NCBI GenBank assembly: GCA_036278735.1
Contig: DASUKM010000006.1
Span: 1-60,024 of the forward strand
DNA: 60,024 nt
Source: DASUKM01 sp036278735
GTDB lineage: Bacteria; Acidobacteriota; Vicinamibacteria; Vicinamibacterales; 2-12-FULL-66-21
Direction: 5' to 3'
The notes below the pieces were generated by a model. It was given only the letters and a program-made list of their open reading frames with translations. It was not told the DNA's origin and made no database searches. Positions 38,644 through 46,311 of the stretch are shown piece by piece. Both the position numbers and the translations under genes were made by a program. Positions within the stretch are counted from its first letter, which is position 1; each line of letters starts with the position of its first letter.

Positions 38644-39552
38644 GTGGATCTCCGGCAGCTCGACATCATTCGCGTCGTCGCCGACACGGGCTCGTTCACG
38701 GCAGCCGCCAGGCAGCTGCACGTCTCGCAGTCGGCCATCAGCCGGCAGGTCCTGCTGCTCGAAGAGGAGCTGCGCGAGCCGGTGTTCCTGCGGCTCGGAC
38801 GCAAGGTGCGGCTGACCGGCGCGGGAGAGTCGCTGCTGCAGCTTTCGCGGCGCGTGCTCGGCGACATTCGCGACACCACCGCGTCGATCGTCGATCATCA
38901 GCACACGCTCAGCGGGACGATTCACCTCGCGGGGGGGATGACGGTGTGCCTGCACGTGTTTCCGTCGCTGCTGAAGACGTATCGCACGCGTCACCCGGAC
39001 GTGGAAGTGAAGCTGACGACCGGCGCGACGCCGCAGCTCGTCGAGAAGCTGCGCAGCGGCGCCGTCGACGTCGCGCTCCTGACGCTGCCGGTCGACGGAG
39101 CGGATCTCGTGCAGGTGCCGGCCATGCGCGAAGAGCTGCTGCTCGTCACCCCCGCCTCGCATCCGCTGGCGCGCAAACGCCGGGTCGCGCCGCGCGATCT
39201 GGATCGCCAGGCCTGCGTGCTGTTCGAGCGCGGCTCGAGCACGCGCCGGGTGATCGACGCGATGTTCGCGCGCGAGCAGATTCAGCCGGCGATCGTGATG
39301 GAAACGGAGAACGTCGAAATCCTGAAGGCGCTCGTCATGGCGGGCATGGGCATGACGATCGCGCCCTATCAGGCGATCGCGCGCGAAGTCCGCGCGCGCC
39401 AGCTGCACTGCGCGCGTCTGGAAGGGGTGACGCTCGTCCGCGAGACCGGCTGGGTCTACGTGCGCGCCCCCCGCGTGCCGCGCCTCGTGCAGGAAATGTT
39501 CGACGCGCTCGGCCGGACGCTGCCGCGGCTCCGGCTGGCGCCCGGACGCTGA
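38644..39552 (+). CDS. LysR family transcriptional regulator
   Basis: A 302-residue LysR-type regulator. The N-terminal winged helix-turn-helix is clear (FTAAARQLHVSQSAISRQVLLLEEEL at about 18-43), followed by the linker helix and a periplasmic-binding-protein-like effector domain (about 90-295). The start is GTG at 38644, with TACGAT 11 bases before it as a possible -10. LysR proteins often control the divergent gene, here the ABC permease, and a GC-rich hairpin lies between them. The effector cannot be predicted. Confidence 0.92.
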   Translation: MDLRQLDIIRVVADTGSFTAAARQLHVSQSAISRQVLLLEEELREPVFLRLGRKVRLTGAGESLLQLSRRVLGDIRDTTASIVDHQHTLSGTIHLAGGMTVCLHVFPSLLKTYRTRHPDVEVKLTTGATPQLVEKLRSGAVDVALLTLPVDGADLVQVPAMREELLLVTPASHPLARKRRVAPRDLDRQACVLFERGSSTRRVIDAMFAREQIQPAIVMETENVEILKALVMAGMGMTIAPYQAIAREVRARQLHCARLEGVTLVRETGWVYVRAPRVPRLVQEMFDALGRTLPRLRLAPGR

Positions 39553-39582
39553 TCGTGGGAGACCGCGTGACGCGTTCGCGGA

Positions 39583-39783
39583 TCAGTACTCGTCGTACCA
39601 GGTGTCGGTACCGGTCGAGGCCACCGGCGTGCGACGGTCGGGGGACGGCGGCGTGAGGCGCTCCCGGATACGGGCCTGCAGCCAGCCAATGGCGTCCGGC
39701 TCGGCCGCGCGCAGCGCGCGCCAGTCGGATTCTTCGAGAACGATGGTGAGGGTACGGGTGGAGGCGTGCTCGGTGTTCATCAT
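39583..39783 (-). CDS. Small protein of unknown function with palindromic promoter region
   Basis: A 66-residue protein I do not recognise. It has an N-terminal strand-like TRTLTIVLEESDW and a helix AIGWLQARIRERL, then a flexible Pro/Thr tail ending WYDEY. Third codon positions are GC-rich, as in neighbouring genes, which supports it as real. Two start codons in tandem (39783 and 39780) lie inside the perfect palindrome at 39779-39794. That arrangement suggests control at its own start, by itself or by another regulator. There is no homology-based call; an antitoxin-like or RHH-like small regulator is a guess. Confidence 0.6.
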   Translation of the reverse strand: MMNTEHASTRTLTIVLEESDWRALRAAEPDAIGWLQARIRERLTPPSPDRRTPVASTGTDTWYDEY

Positions 39784-39855
39784 GCGCGCATGATAAGCGC
39801 CTCACCCATGCGCGTCACGCATAGATTTCGCATGGGTGCGATGCGCGCCGCGCAT
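39779..39855. promoter_or_regulatory. Cluster of three ATGCG/CGCAT palindromes
   Basis: Within 77 bp there are three perfect inverted repeats sharing ATGCG: ATCATGCGCGCATGAT (39779-39794); CACCCATGCG (39803-39812) with CGCATGGGTG (39829-39838); and ATGCGCG-c-CGCGCAT (39841-39855). They cover the start of the 66-residue gene and the region upstream of it. This is a likely multi-site operator or a strongly folded leader. Confidence 0.7.
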
Positions 39856-39864
39856 GGCGAAGCA

Positions 39865-39937
39865 GGCTTTGGGCTTTAGGCTTTAGGCTTTAGGCTTTAG
39901 GAACCTCCCAAAGCCGACAGCCCAAGACCCAAAGCCT
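39865..39937. repeat. Heptamer array (GGCTTTR)5 with inverted partner
   Basis: 39865-39899 has five units (one GGCTTTG, four GGCTTTA). 39908-39937 holds opposite-strand copies (CCCAAAGCC twice, with a degenerate one between). The pair can form a stem and sits at the 3' end of the metal-dependent hydrolase gene, whose stop falls at its edge. It may act as terminator. Confidence 0.9.
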
Positions 39938-40634
39938 ACGCCGCCGTTTCGCCGGGCGTGAGGACGAGCACGTCGATCCCGAGCGGCGCCACGAGCTGCT
40001 TCAGGCGATCGGGCGTGCCGGTCAGGGCCGGGAAGGTGCCGTAGTGCATCGGAACCACCTGGCGGACGCCGAGCATCTCGCACGCGCGCGCGGCCGCGTC
40101 CGGGCCCATCGTGAAGTGATCGCCGATCGGCAGCAGGGCAATCTCCGGGGCGTACAGCTCGCGGATCAGGCGCATGTCGCCGAACAGTGCCGTATCGCCC
40201 GCGAAGTAGACGGCGCGGCCATCTTCCATCCGAATCACGAATCCGGCCGGCTCGCCGAGATAAACGATCCGGCCGTCCTCCTGAACGCTGCTCGAGTGCA
40301 CCGCCGGCACCATCGAGATCTCCAGGCCCGCGACCTTCACGGTCCCACCAATCCCCATGCCCTGCACGTTCTGCAGCCCCTTGCCCTGGAGCCACACCGC
40401 CAGCTCGAAAATCGCGTACACCGGCGCCCCCGTCGCGCGCGCCACCGGGACGACGTCGCTCGCATGGTCCGAGTGGCCGTGCGACACGAGAATCACGTCC
40501 GCCTTGTCGATGCGCGCCCCTTTGGGGGCCGCCGGGTTCCCGTCGAGCCACGGGTCGAGCACGATATGCCGCCCGCCGGGGGAGGTCAGCACGAACGTCG
40601 CATGCCCGAACCACGTGATCGCCAGTGACGACAT
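39936..40634 (-). CDS. UPF0173-type metal-dependent hydrolase
   Basis: A 232-residue metallo-beta-lactamase-fold hydrolase of the UPF0173 type. The metal motif HGHSDH (in VILVSHGHSDHASDV) is intact, and the protein starts with the family's ITWFGHATFVL. FAGDTALFGDM and PMHYGTFP supply further metal ligands. The physiological substrate of the family is unknown. It is divergent from lipA with 44 bp between starts. TATACT lies 6 bases before the ATG on its strand, so the message may be leaderless. Its downstream end runs into a heptamer array. Confidence 0.92.
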   Translation of the reverse strand: MSSLAITWFGHATFVLTSPGGRHIVLDPWLDGNPAAPKGARIDKADVILVSHGHSDHASDVVPVARATGAPVYAIFELAVWLQGKGLQNVQGMGIGGTVKVAGLEISMVPAVHSSSVQEDGRIVYLGEPAGFVIRMEDGRAVYFAGDTALFGDMRLIRELYAPEIALLPIGDHFTMGPDAAARACEMLGVRQVVPMHYGTFPALTGTPDRLKQLVAPLGIDVLVLTPGETAA

Positions 40635-40640
40635 GTACCT

Positions 40641-40648
40641 AGTATAAA
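40641..40648. promoter_or_regulatory. Overlapping -10 elements between the hydrolase and lipA
   Basis: AGTATAAA reads TATAAA on the plus strand (40643-40648), 30 bases before the lipA GTG. It reads TATACT on the minus strand (40646-40641), 6 bases before the hydrolase ATG. No clear -35 is seen on either side. Confidence 0.5.
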
Positions 40649-40678
40649 ATCGATAGTGAACCGCCGGCGCGCATTCTC

Positions 40679-41602
40679 GTGACGACTGCCCCTCTGACGT
40701 TCATCCGCGGCCGAAAGACGCGAGCGCACGAGCTGCCTCGGCAGCCGAAGCCCGACTGGCTGAAGGTGCGCGCGCCCGGCTCCGAGAACTACCGCCGTCT
40801 CAAAGGCCTGATGCGGGATCTCGGACTCCACACGGTCTGCGAGGAAGCCAACTGCCCGAACATCGGCGAATGCTGGCACCATGGCACCGCGACCTTCATG
40901 ATCCTCGGCGACACCTGCACGCGCTCGTGCGGCTACTGCAACGTCGTGCACGGCACCCCCGGCGCGCCGGATCCCGGCGAGCCCGCGAAGGTCGCGAGCG
41001 CGGTCCAGACGCTGGGACTCGACTACGTGGTCGTCACGTCGGTGGACCGTGACGATCTCGCCGACTTCGGCGCCGGCCACTTCGCCCGGACGATCCGCGA
41101 AACCCGCGCGCGGCAGCCGCGCTGCCGCATCGAGGTCCTGATTCCGGACTTCCAGGGCCGCGAAGACGCGCTGCACACCGTGCTCGACGCCGGTCCCGAC
41201 GTGCTGAACCACAACATCGAAACGGTGCCGCGCCTCTACCGCGCGGCGCGGCCCGGCGGCCGCTACGATCGCGCCCTGCAGGTGCTCGCGCGCGCGCGGG
41301 CGTACGCGCCAGCCGTCGCGACCAAGTCCGGCCTGATGGTGGGGCTCGGCGAGGCATGGGACGAGGTCGTCTCGACGCTGCGCGATCTGCACGGCGCCGG
41401 ATGCCAGATCGTCACAATCGGGCAGTACCTGCGGCCCTCGCCGGCGAACCTCCCGATGGTGCGTTATTACACCCCGGCGGAGTTCGCGGAGCTGAAGCGC
41501 ATCGGCGAGTCGCTCGGACTGGGCCACGTCGAATCGGGTCCGCTCGTCCGCAGCTCGTACCACGCGCACGAACAGGCCGACGCGCTGCTCGCCCGTCCGT
41601 GA
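40679..41602 (+). CDS. lipA: Lipoyl synthase LipA
   Basis: A 307-residue radical SAM enzyme that inserts two sulfurs into protein-bound octanoyl groups. Both cluster motifs are complete: the auxiliary-cluster C54-x4-C59-x5-C65 (CEEANCPNIGEC) and the radical SAM C80-x3-C84-x2-C87 (CTRSCGYC). The C-terminal RSSYHA motif ends the family signature. The start is GTG at 40679. A lipB gene is not adjacent. The likely client within this window is the lipoyl domain of AceF. Its stop overlaps the start of the uracil-DNA glycosylase gene (GTGA), an unusual partner. Confidence 0.96.
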   Translation: MTTAPLTFIRGRKTRAHELPRQPKPDWLKVRAPGSENYRRLKGLMRDLGLHTVCEEANCPNIGECWHHGTATFMILGDTCTRSCGYCNVVHGTPGAPDPGEPAKVASAVQTLGLDYVVVTSVDRDDLADFGAGHFARTIRETRARQPRCRIEVLIPDFQGREDALHTVLDAGPDVLNHNIETVPRLYRAARPGGRYDRALQVLARARAYAPAVATKSGLMVGLGEAWDEVVSTLRDLHGAGCQIVTIGQYLRPSPANLPMVRYYTPAEFAELKRIGESLGLGHVESGPLVRSSYHAHEQADALLARP

Positions 41603-42333
41603 ACGTGCTCGCGACAGCGCCCGCCGTGTTCGTCCGGTCCCGGGCCGAAGCCTCCACCTCCCTCGACCTCGTCCGCCGGCAGATCGTCGACTGCCACGCG
41701 TGCGCCCGGCTCCGGACGTATTGCGAGCGGATCGCGCGCGACAAGAAGCGCGCGCATCGCCACGACGAGTACTGGGGACGTCCGGTACCCGGCTTCGGCG
41801 ATCCCGAGGCGCGGCTGCTCGTGCTGGGGCTCGCGCCCGCGGCGCACGGCGCGAACCGCACGGGACGCGTGTTCACCGGCGATGGCTCGGGCGACTTCCT
41901 GATGGCCGCGATGCACGCCGGCGGCTTCGCCAACATCCGGACGTCGCAGCACGCCGGCGACGGACTCGCGCTGCACGACGCCTACATCGCCTCGGCGGTG
42001 CGCTGCGCGCCGCCGGACAACAAGCCCACGCCCGGCGAAATCGCGGAATGCCACCGGCATCTCGTCGCCGAAGCCGCCGCGTTGCCCCGGCTGCGCGCCA
42101 TCGTCTGCCTCGGACGGATCGGCTTCGACGCCGCCTGGCGTCTGCTCGCCACCAACGGCACGTGCGTCCGGCCGCGCCCCCGATTCGCCCACGGCGCCGT
42201 GTCCCGCCCGCCCGGAGGCCCGATCGTGATCGCCGCGTACCACCCCAGCCGCCAGAACACGAATACCGGCAGACTCACGCCCGCGATGCTCGCCTCGGTG
42301 TTCCGCCGCGCGCGCCAGGAAATCGAGCGGTAG
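41599..42333 (+). CDS. Family 5 uracil-DNA glycosylase (UdgB-like)
   Basis: A 244-residue base-excision repair glycosylase. The family 5 active-site motif is GLAPAAHGANRTGR (77-90), followed by VFTGDGSGDFL, and the C-terminal HPSRQNTNTGRLT. Cysteines C32, C35 and C42 (CHACARLRTYC) plus a later cysteine (SAVRC) fit the 4Fe-4S cluster of this family. It removes uracil and other deaminated bases from DNA. GTG 41599 overlaps the lipA stop; GTG 41605 is an alternative. It is translationally coupled to lipA, so the two Fe-S proteins are made together. Confidence 0.92.
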   Translation: MNVLATAPAVFVRSRAEASTSLDLVRRQIVDCHACARLRTYCERIARDKKRAHRHDEYWGRPVPGFGDPEARLLVLGLAPAAHGANRTGRVFTGDGSGDFLMAAMHAGGFANIRTSQHAGDGLALHDAYIASAVRCAPPDNKPTPGEIAECHRHLVAEAAALPRLRAIVCLGRIGFDAAWRLLATNGTCVRPRPRFAHGAVSRPPGGPIVIAAYHPSRQNTNTGRLTPAMLASVFRRARQEIER

Positions 42334-42342
42334 AGTCTCAGA

Positions 42343-42401
42343 TACAATTGGGGTTGCCTGCTCCGCAAGCAACGAGATCAGGAGATCAGGAGATCAGGAG
42401 G
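42343..42401 (+). promoter_or_regulatory. Promoter and octamer-derived ribosome site of the lipoprotein gene
   Basis: TACAAT at 42343-42348 is a plausible -10. An (AGGAGATC)-type octamer array spans 42374-42401, and its last unit provides AGGAGG (42396-42401), 5 bases before the ATG at 42407. The ribosome binding site is thus part of the repeat seen around the GxxExxY gene. Confidence 0.7.
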
Positions 42402-42406
42402 ATTGG

Positions 42407-43018
42407 ATGAGGAACCACGTTTCGCATGCGGCGCTGGCGCTGCTCGTCGGAGCGGCCGTGTTCGCGTGCAGCGGCAAGCCCAACCCCGACCGCGACAAAG
42501 GGGACATCGTCAAGCTGGAAGGCTGCGTCCAGGCGGCGCCAGGCCATGACCAGTACGTGCTGCAGGACGTGGTGAACGTGCCTCCGGCGACCGAACCGCG
42601 CGGCAACACGTCGATGGAGCACGGCCGCGCCGTGCTCGACGGGTCGTGGGCCCGGCTGAGCGGCGGCTCGACGGACCTCGGTCCGTTCCTGGGCAAGCGC
42701 GTCGCGGTCGACGGGCGCGTGGCCGAGACTGGCGGCAATACGATGGGCACGGGCGGCTCGACGGATCCGCAGACGGCGCTGCGCGAATCGGCGCCGGACG
42801 CGTCCTCGACCACCGATCGCGGCGTCAAGCCGTCGACGGTGCCGCCGCGCGGCGCGAACGCCAACGGCTGGGCCGCGCTGATCGCGGCCGAGCACATCTC
42901 GAAGATTTCGGATACGTGCGAGTCGCAGCAGGAAAAATACAAGGAAGGGAACACCGGCCGTGGACCGGCCGGCGCGGCGCCGCCGCAGGACAACCCCGGA
43001 CCGGGCTCGCACCGCTAG
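42407..43018 (+). CDS. Predicted lipoprotein of unknown function
   Basis: A 203-residue exported lipoprotein. A signal peptide (MRNHVSHAALALLVGAAVFA) ends in the lipobox VFAC, with C21 as the lipidated residue. The mature part is polar. Residues about 34-110 (IVKLEGCVQ... FLGKRVAVDGRVAE) look like a small beta-barrel of the type that binds or senses small ligands. The second half is Gly/Ser/Pro-rich and probably disordered. I do not recognise a named family. It is monocistronic, with its own promoter and a ribosome site formed by octamer repeats, and converges on pruA across a long inverted repeat. Confidence 0.75.
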   Translation: MRNHVSHAALALLVGAAVFACSGKPNPDRDKGDIVKLEGCVQAAPGHDQYVLQDVVNVPPATEPRGNTSMEHGRAVLDGSWARLSGGSTDLGPFLGKRVAVDGRVAETGGNTMGTGGSTDPQTALRESAPDASSTTDRGVKPSTVPPRGANANGWAALIAAEHISKISDTCESQQEKYKEGNTGRGPAGAAPPQDNPGPGSHR

Positions 43019-43022
43019 CCCG

Positions 43023-43081
43023 GTGCCTGGCACCTTTGGCAACGTCCTTGCGGAAAGGGACGTGCCAACGGTGCCAGGCAC
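43023..43081. terminator. Long inverted repeat between convergent genes
   Basis: The left arm 43023-43047 (GTGCCTGGCACC...) pairs with the right arm 43058-43081 (...GGTGCCAGGCAC), about 22 of 24 positions, with a 10-base loop. It fills the gap between the lipoprotein and pruA stops and would be a bidirectional terminator or a REP-like element. There is no T-tract. Confidence 0.7.
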
Positions 43082-43085
43082 TCGA

Positions 43086-44801
43086 TTACTTCTCGGCCAT
43101 GAACGGATACCGGTAGTCCACCGCCGGGGCGAACGTTTCCTTGATCGTGCGCGCGCTGATCCAGCGCACGAGGTTCAGCTTCGAGCCCGCCTTGTCGTTC
43201 GTCCCCGATCCCCGCGCGCCGCCGAACGGCTGCTGCCCGACGACCGCGCCCGTCGGCTTGTCGTTCACGTAGAAATTCCCGGCCGCGTTGCGCAGCGCGC
43301 TCATCGCTTCCCGGACCCCGACGCGATCGCGGCTGAACACGGCGCCCGTCAGCGCATACGGCGACGTCCGGTCGACGATCCCGAGCGTCTCTTCCCACGC
43401 CTGATCGGGATACACGTAGGCGGTCACGACCGGTCCGAAGATCTCTTCGCAGAGCGCACGATAGCCGGGGTCGTCGGTCTGCAGGAGCGTGGGCTCGATG
43501 AAGTAGCCCGACTCCCCCCTCACCGCCCCGCCGTAGACGATCTTCGCGTGCTGCTTGGCGTGCGACAGATACTCGCCGATCTTGTCGAATGCCTTCCTGT
43601 CGATGACCGCCGCGAGGAAGTTGCGGAAATCGCGCGGGTCCCCCATCTTGATGTCCTGCATCAGCGCGATCGTGCGATCGCGCACCTCGTTCCAGAGCGA
43701 CTGCGGCACGTAGACGCGGCTGGCCGCCGAGCACTTCTGCCCCTGATACTCGAAGCCGCCCCGCGCGATCGCGACGGCCACCGCCGCGGGGTCGGCCGAC
43801 GGGTGCACGACGATGAAGTCCTTGCCGCCGGTCTCGCCCACGAGCCGCGGATAGCCGCGATAGCGGCCGATGTTCTCGCCGACCTTCTTCCACATGCTGT
43901 TGAAGACGGCGGTGCTCCCGGTGAAGTGGACGCCGGCCAGCTCCGGCGAGTCGAGCAGCACGTTGGAGATCTCGACGGCATTGCCCGGCACGAAGTTGAT
44001 CACGCCGGGGGGGAGCCCCGCCGCTTCGAGCAGGCGCAGCGTGTAGTGCGCGCTCAGCATCGCCGTCGACGCCGGCTTCCAGATGACGGTATTGCCCATC
44101 AGCGCCGGCGCCGTCGTCAGGTTGCCGCCGATCGCGGTGAAGTTGAACGGCGAGATCGCGTAGACGAACCCTTCGAGCGCGCGGTACTCCATCTGGTTCC
44201 ACACGCCGGGGCTGCTCATCGGCTGCTCGCTGTACAGCTCCTGTGCGAACGCCGAATTGAAGCGCCAGAAATCGGCCATCTCGGACGCGGCGTCGATCTC
44301 GGCCTGAAACGCCGTCTTCGACTGTCCGAGCATCGTCGCCGCGTTGAGGGTGGCGCGCCAGCTCGTCGAGAGCAGTTCGGCGGCGCGCAGCAGGACCGCC
44401 GCGCGATCCTGCCAGGGCCACGCCGACCATTCGCGCCTGGCGGCCGCGGCGGCGGCAATCGCCTGCTGCACGTGCTCGGGCCCGGCCAGGTGATAGGTGG
44501 CGAGCACGTGCGCATGCTCGTGCGGCATCACCGTTTTCGCCGTCTTGCCCGTGCGGATTTCCTTGCCGCCGATCACGAGCGGAATCTCGATCTGCTCGGA
44601 GGCCATCGCGTCGAGCCGCGCCTTCAGCTCGGCGCGTTCGGGGCTGCCCGGCGCATACGAGCGGTTCGGCTCGTTGACGGGCGTCGGAATGCGGCGCACG
44701 CCCGCGAATGCCGCGTTGAGCGTCACCTCCGATCCGTGGGCCGTCGAGGCGGTCTCGGGCCGGGGTTGCGCGGGAAGTGTCGAAACAGGAGTGGACATCA
44801 T
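43086..44801 (-). CDS. pruA: L-glutamate gamma-semialdehyde dehydrogenase (1-pyrroline-5-carboxylate dehydrogenase)
   Basis: A 571-residue aldehyde dehydrogenase of the monofunctional P5C dehydrogenase type; it oxidises glutamate semialdehyde to glutamate in proline breakdown. Motifs: AISPFNFTAIGGN, VHFTGST, the general base in LVGETGGKDF, and the nucleophile in EYQGQKCSAASRVYVP. The C-terminal QQPFGGARGSGTNDKAG is typical of the family. Two tandem ATGs (44801, 44798) follow AGAGG; the second has the better spacing. No proline dehydrogenase is adjacent. It lies 66 bp after lpd on the same strand, separated by a chain of hairpins, so it may or may not share the PDH transcript. Confidence 0.95.
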   Translation of the reverse strand: MMSTPVSTLPAQPRPETASTAHGSEVTLNAAFAGVRRIPTPVNEPNRSYAPGSPERAELKARLDAMASEQIEIPLVIGGKEIRTGKTAKTVMPHEHAHVLATYHLAGPEHVQQAIAAAAAARREWSAWPWQDRAAVLLRAAELLSTSWRATLNAATMLGQSKTAFQAEIDAASEMADFWRFNSAFAQELYSEQPMSSPGVWNQMEYRALEGFVYAISPFNFTAIGGNLTTAPALMGNTVIWKPASTAMLSAHYTLRLLEAAGLPPGVINFVPGNAVEISNVLLDSPELAGVHFTGSTAVFNSMWKKVGENIGRYRGYPRLVGETGGKDFIVVHPSADPAAVAVAIARGGFEYQGQKCSAASRVYVPQSLWNEVRDRTIALMQDIKMGDPRDFRNFLAAVIDRKAFDKIGEYLSHAKQHAKIVYGGAVRGESGYFIEPTLLQTDDPGYRALCEEIFGPVVTAYVYPDQAWEETLGIVDRTSPYALTGAVFSRDRVGVREAMSALRNAAGNFYVNDKPTGAVVGQQPFGGARGSGTNDKAGSKLNLVRWISARTIKETFAPAVDYRYPFMAEK

Positions 44802-44829
44802 CGGCCTCTGAAATATGGTCAACAACACT

Positions 44830-44887
44830 GGTCAGGGCATAGCGCCCTGACCCACAGCATCCGTGGGTCAGCCCTCGACGGGCTGAC
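44830..44887. promoter_or_regulatory. Chain of three mutually exclusive hairpins between lpd and pruA
   Basis: GGTCAGGGC/GCCCTGACC (44830-44838, 44844-44852), TGACCCAC/GTGGGTCA (44848-44855, 44863-44870) and GTCAGCCC/GGGCTGAC (44867-44874, 44880-44887) are all perfect stems. Each shares bases with the next, so the middle one excludes the other two. The lpd stop codon is inside the set. The third stem repeats the hairpin at 4781-4803. Confidence 0.7.
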
Positions 44888-46304
44888 GAACCTCGCCGCG
44901 CTTCGGACGGTACACATGCGTCGCATGGCCGAAGAACACCTCGGCCGATTCCATCACCGTCTCCGAGAGCGTCGGATGCGGATGGATCGTGAGGCTCAGG
45001 TCGCGCGCCGTCGCCCCCATCTCGACGGCGAGCACCCCCTCCGAAATCAGCTCGCCCGCGCCGGGTCCGACGATCCCCATCCCGAGAATGCGCCCGTCGT
45101 CGGGATCGAGCACCAGCTTGGTCAGACCGTCGGTCCGGCCGAGCGTGATCGCGCGGCCCGAGGCGCCCCAGGGGAAGCGCGCGATCGTGACCTTGCGTCC
45201 GGCCTTCTGGGCATCGGTTTCGGTCAGGCCGCACCAGGCCAGTTCCGGATCCGTGAACACGACGGCCGGAATCGCGAGCGGCTCGAACGCCACGCGCTCG
45301 CCGGCAATCGCATCGACCGCGACCCGCCCTTCGTGAGACGCCTTGTGCGCGAGCATCGGTTCGCCAACGACGTCGCCAATGGCGTAAATGGACGGCTCCG
45401 CGGTCCGGCGACTGGGGTCGACGACGACGAACCCGCGGGGATCGATAGCGACCCGTGTCCGGTCGAGTCCAGGCACGGCCGAGTTCGGCCGCCGCCCGAT
45501 CGCCACCAGCACGCGGTCGAACGTCTGTTCCTTCTGCTCGACTTCCCCTTCGAACGTCACCGCGACCCCGCCGCCGGCCGCCTTCATCGCGGTCACTTTC
45601 GTCTTCAGGCGCACGGCTTCGCAGATCGCGTCGATCCGTTTCGCCAGGATGTTCACGAGATCGCGATCGGCGCCCGGCAGCAGGCCGCCGGTCATCTCGA
45701 CGACGGTGACGCGGCTGCCGAGCGCGGCATACACGGTGCCCAGCTCGAGCCCGATGTACCCGCCGCCGATCACGAGCAGCGACCCCGGAATGTCGGGCAG
45801 GTCCAGCGCGCCCGACGAGTTCATCACGCGCGGACTGTCGATGGCCAGCGAGGGGATCGTCGCCGGGCGCGAACCGGTCGCGAGAATCGCGTGCTCGAAG
45901 GTCAACCGCTCCGAGCCGCCGGCGGTCAGGGCGACGTCGATCGTGTGCGGATCGACGAAGGTCGCGAGCCCCTGGACGTAGGTGATCTTGCGGAGCTTCG
46001 CGACCTGGCCGACGCCGCCGGTGAGCTGCGCGACGACCTGGTTCTTGAAGCCCCTGACGCGATCGACGTCGATGGCGGGCGGCGCAAAGCTGATCCCGAA
46101 CGCCGAGGCGTCGTGCGCCTCGCCGATGACGTCGGCCACGTGCAGCAGCGCCTTCGACGGGATGCAGCCGCGGTACAGGCACACGCCGCCCGGGTTCTGT
46201 TCCGGATCGACGAGCGTGACCTGCATGCCGCGGTCGGCGGCGTAGAAGGCGGCCGCGTACCCACCGGGACCGGCGCCGACGACAACGAGTTGCGTGGACG
46301 GCAT
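44868..46304 (-). CDS. lpdA: Dihydrolipoyl dehydrogenase (E3)
   Basis: A 478-residue flavoprotein that reoxidises the dihydrolipoyl group of AceF with NAD. FAD-binding GAGPGGYAAAF opens the protein, the redox disulfide is C42-x4-C47 (GGVCLYRGCIPSKAL), and HPHPTLSETV near the C-terminus holds the His-Glu catalytic pair. It is third in the aceE-aceF-lpd operon, 7 bases after aceF. Its last residues (RQPVEG) are encoded within a hairpin that belongs to a dispersed repeat, so the C-terminus may have been reshaped by that element. Confidence 0.95.
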   Translation of the reverse strand: MPSTQLVVVGAGPGGYAAAFYAADRGMQVTLVDPEQNPGGVCLYRGCIPSKALLHVADVIGEAHDASAFGISFAPPAIDVDRVRGFKNQVVAQLTGGVGQVAKLRKITYVQGLATFVDPHTIDVALTAGGSERLTFEHAILATGSRPATIPSLAIDSPRVMNSSGALDLPDIPGSLLVIGGGYIGLELGTVYAALGSRVTVVEMTGGLLPGADRDLVNILAKRIDAICEAVRLKTKVTAMKAAGGGVAVTFEGEVEQKEQTFDRVLVAIGRRPNSAVPGLDRTRVAIDPRGFVVVDPSRRTAEPSIYAIGDVVGEPMLAHKASHEGRVAVDAIAGERVAFEPLAIPAVVFTDPELAWCGLTETDAQKAGRKVTIARFPWGASGRAITLGRTDGLTKLVLDPDDGRILGMGIVGPGAGELISEGVLAVEMGATARDLSLTIHPHPTLSETVMESAEVFFGHATHVYRPKRGEVRQPVEG

Positions 46305-46311
46305 CGGCGGA

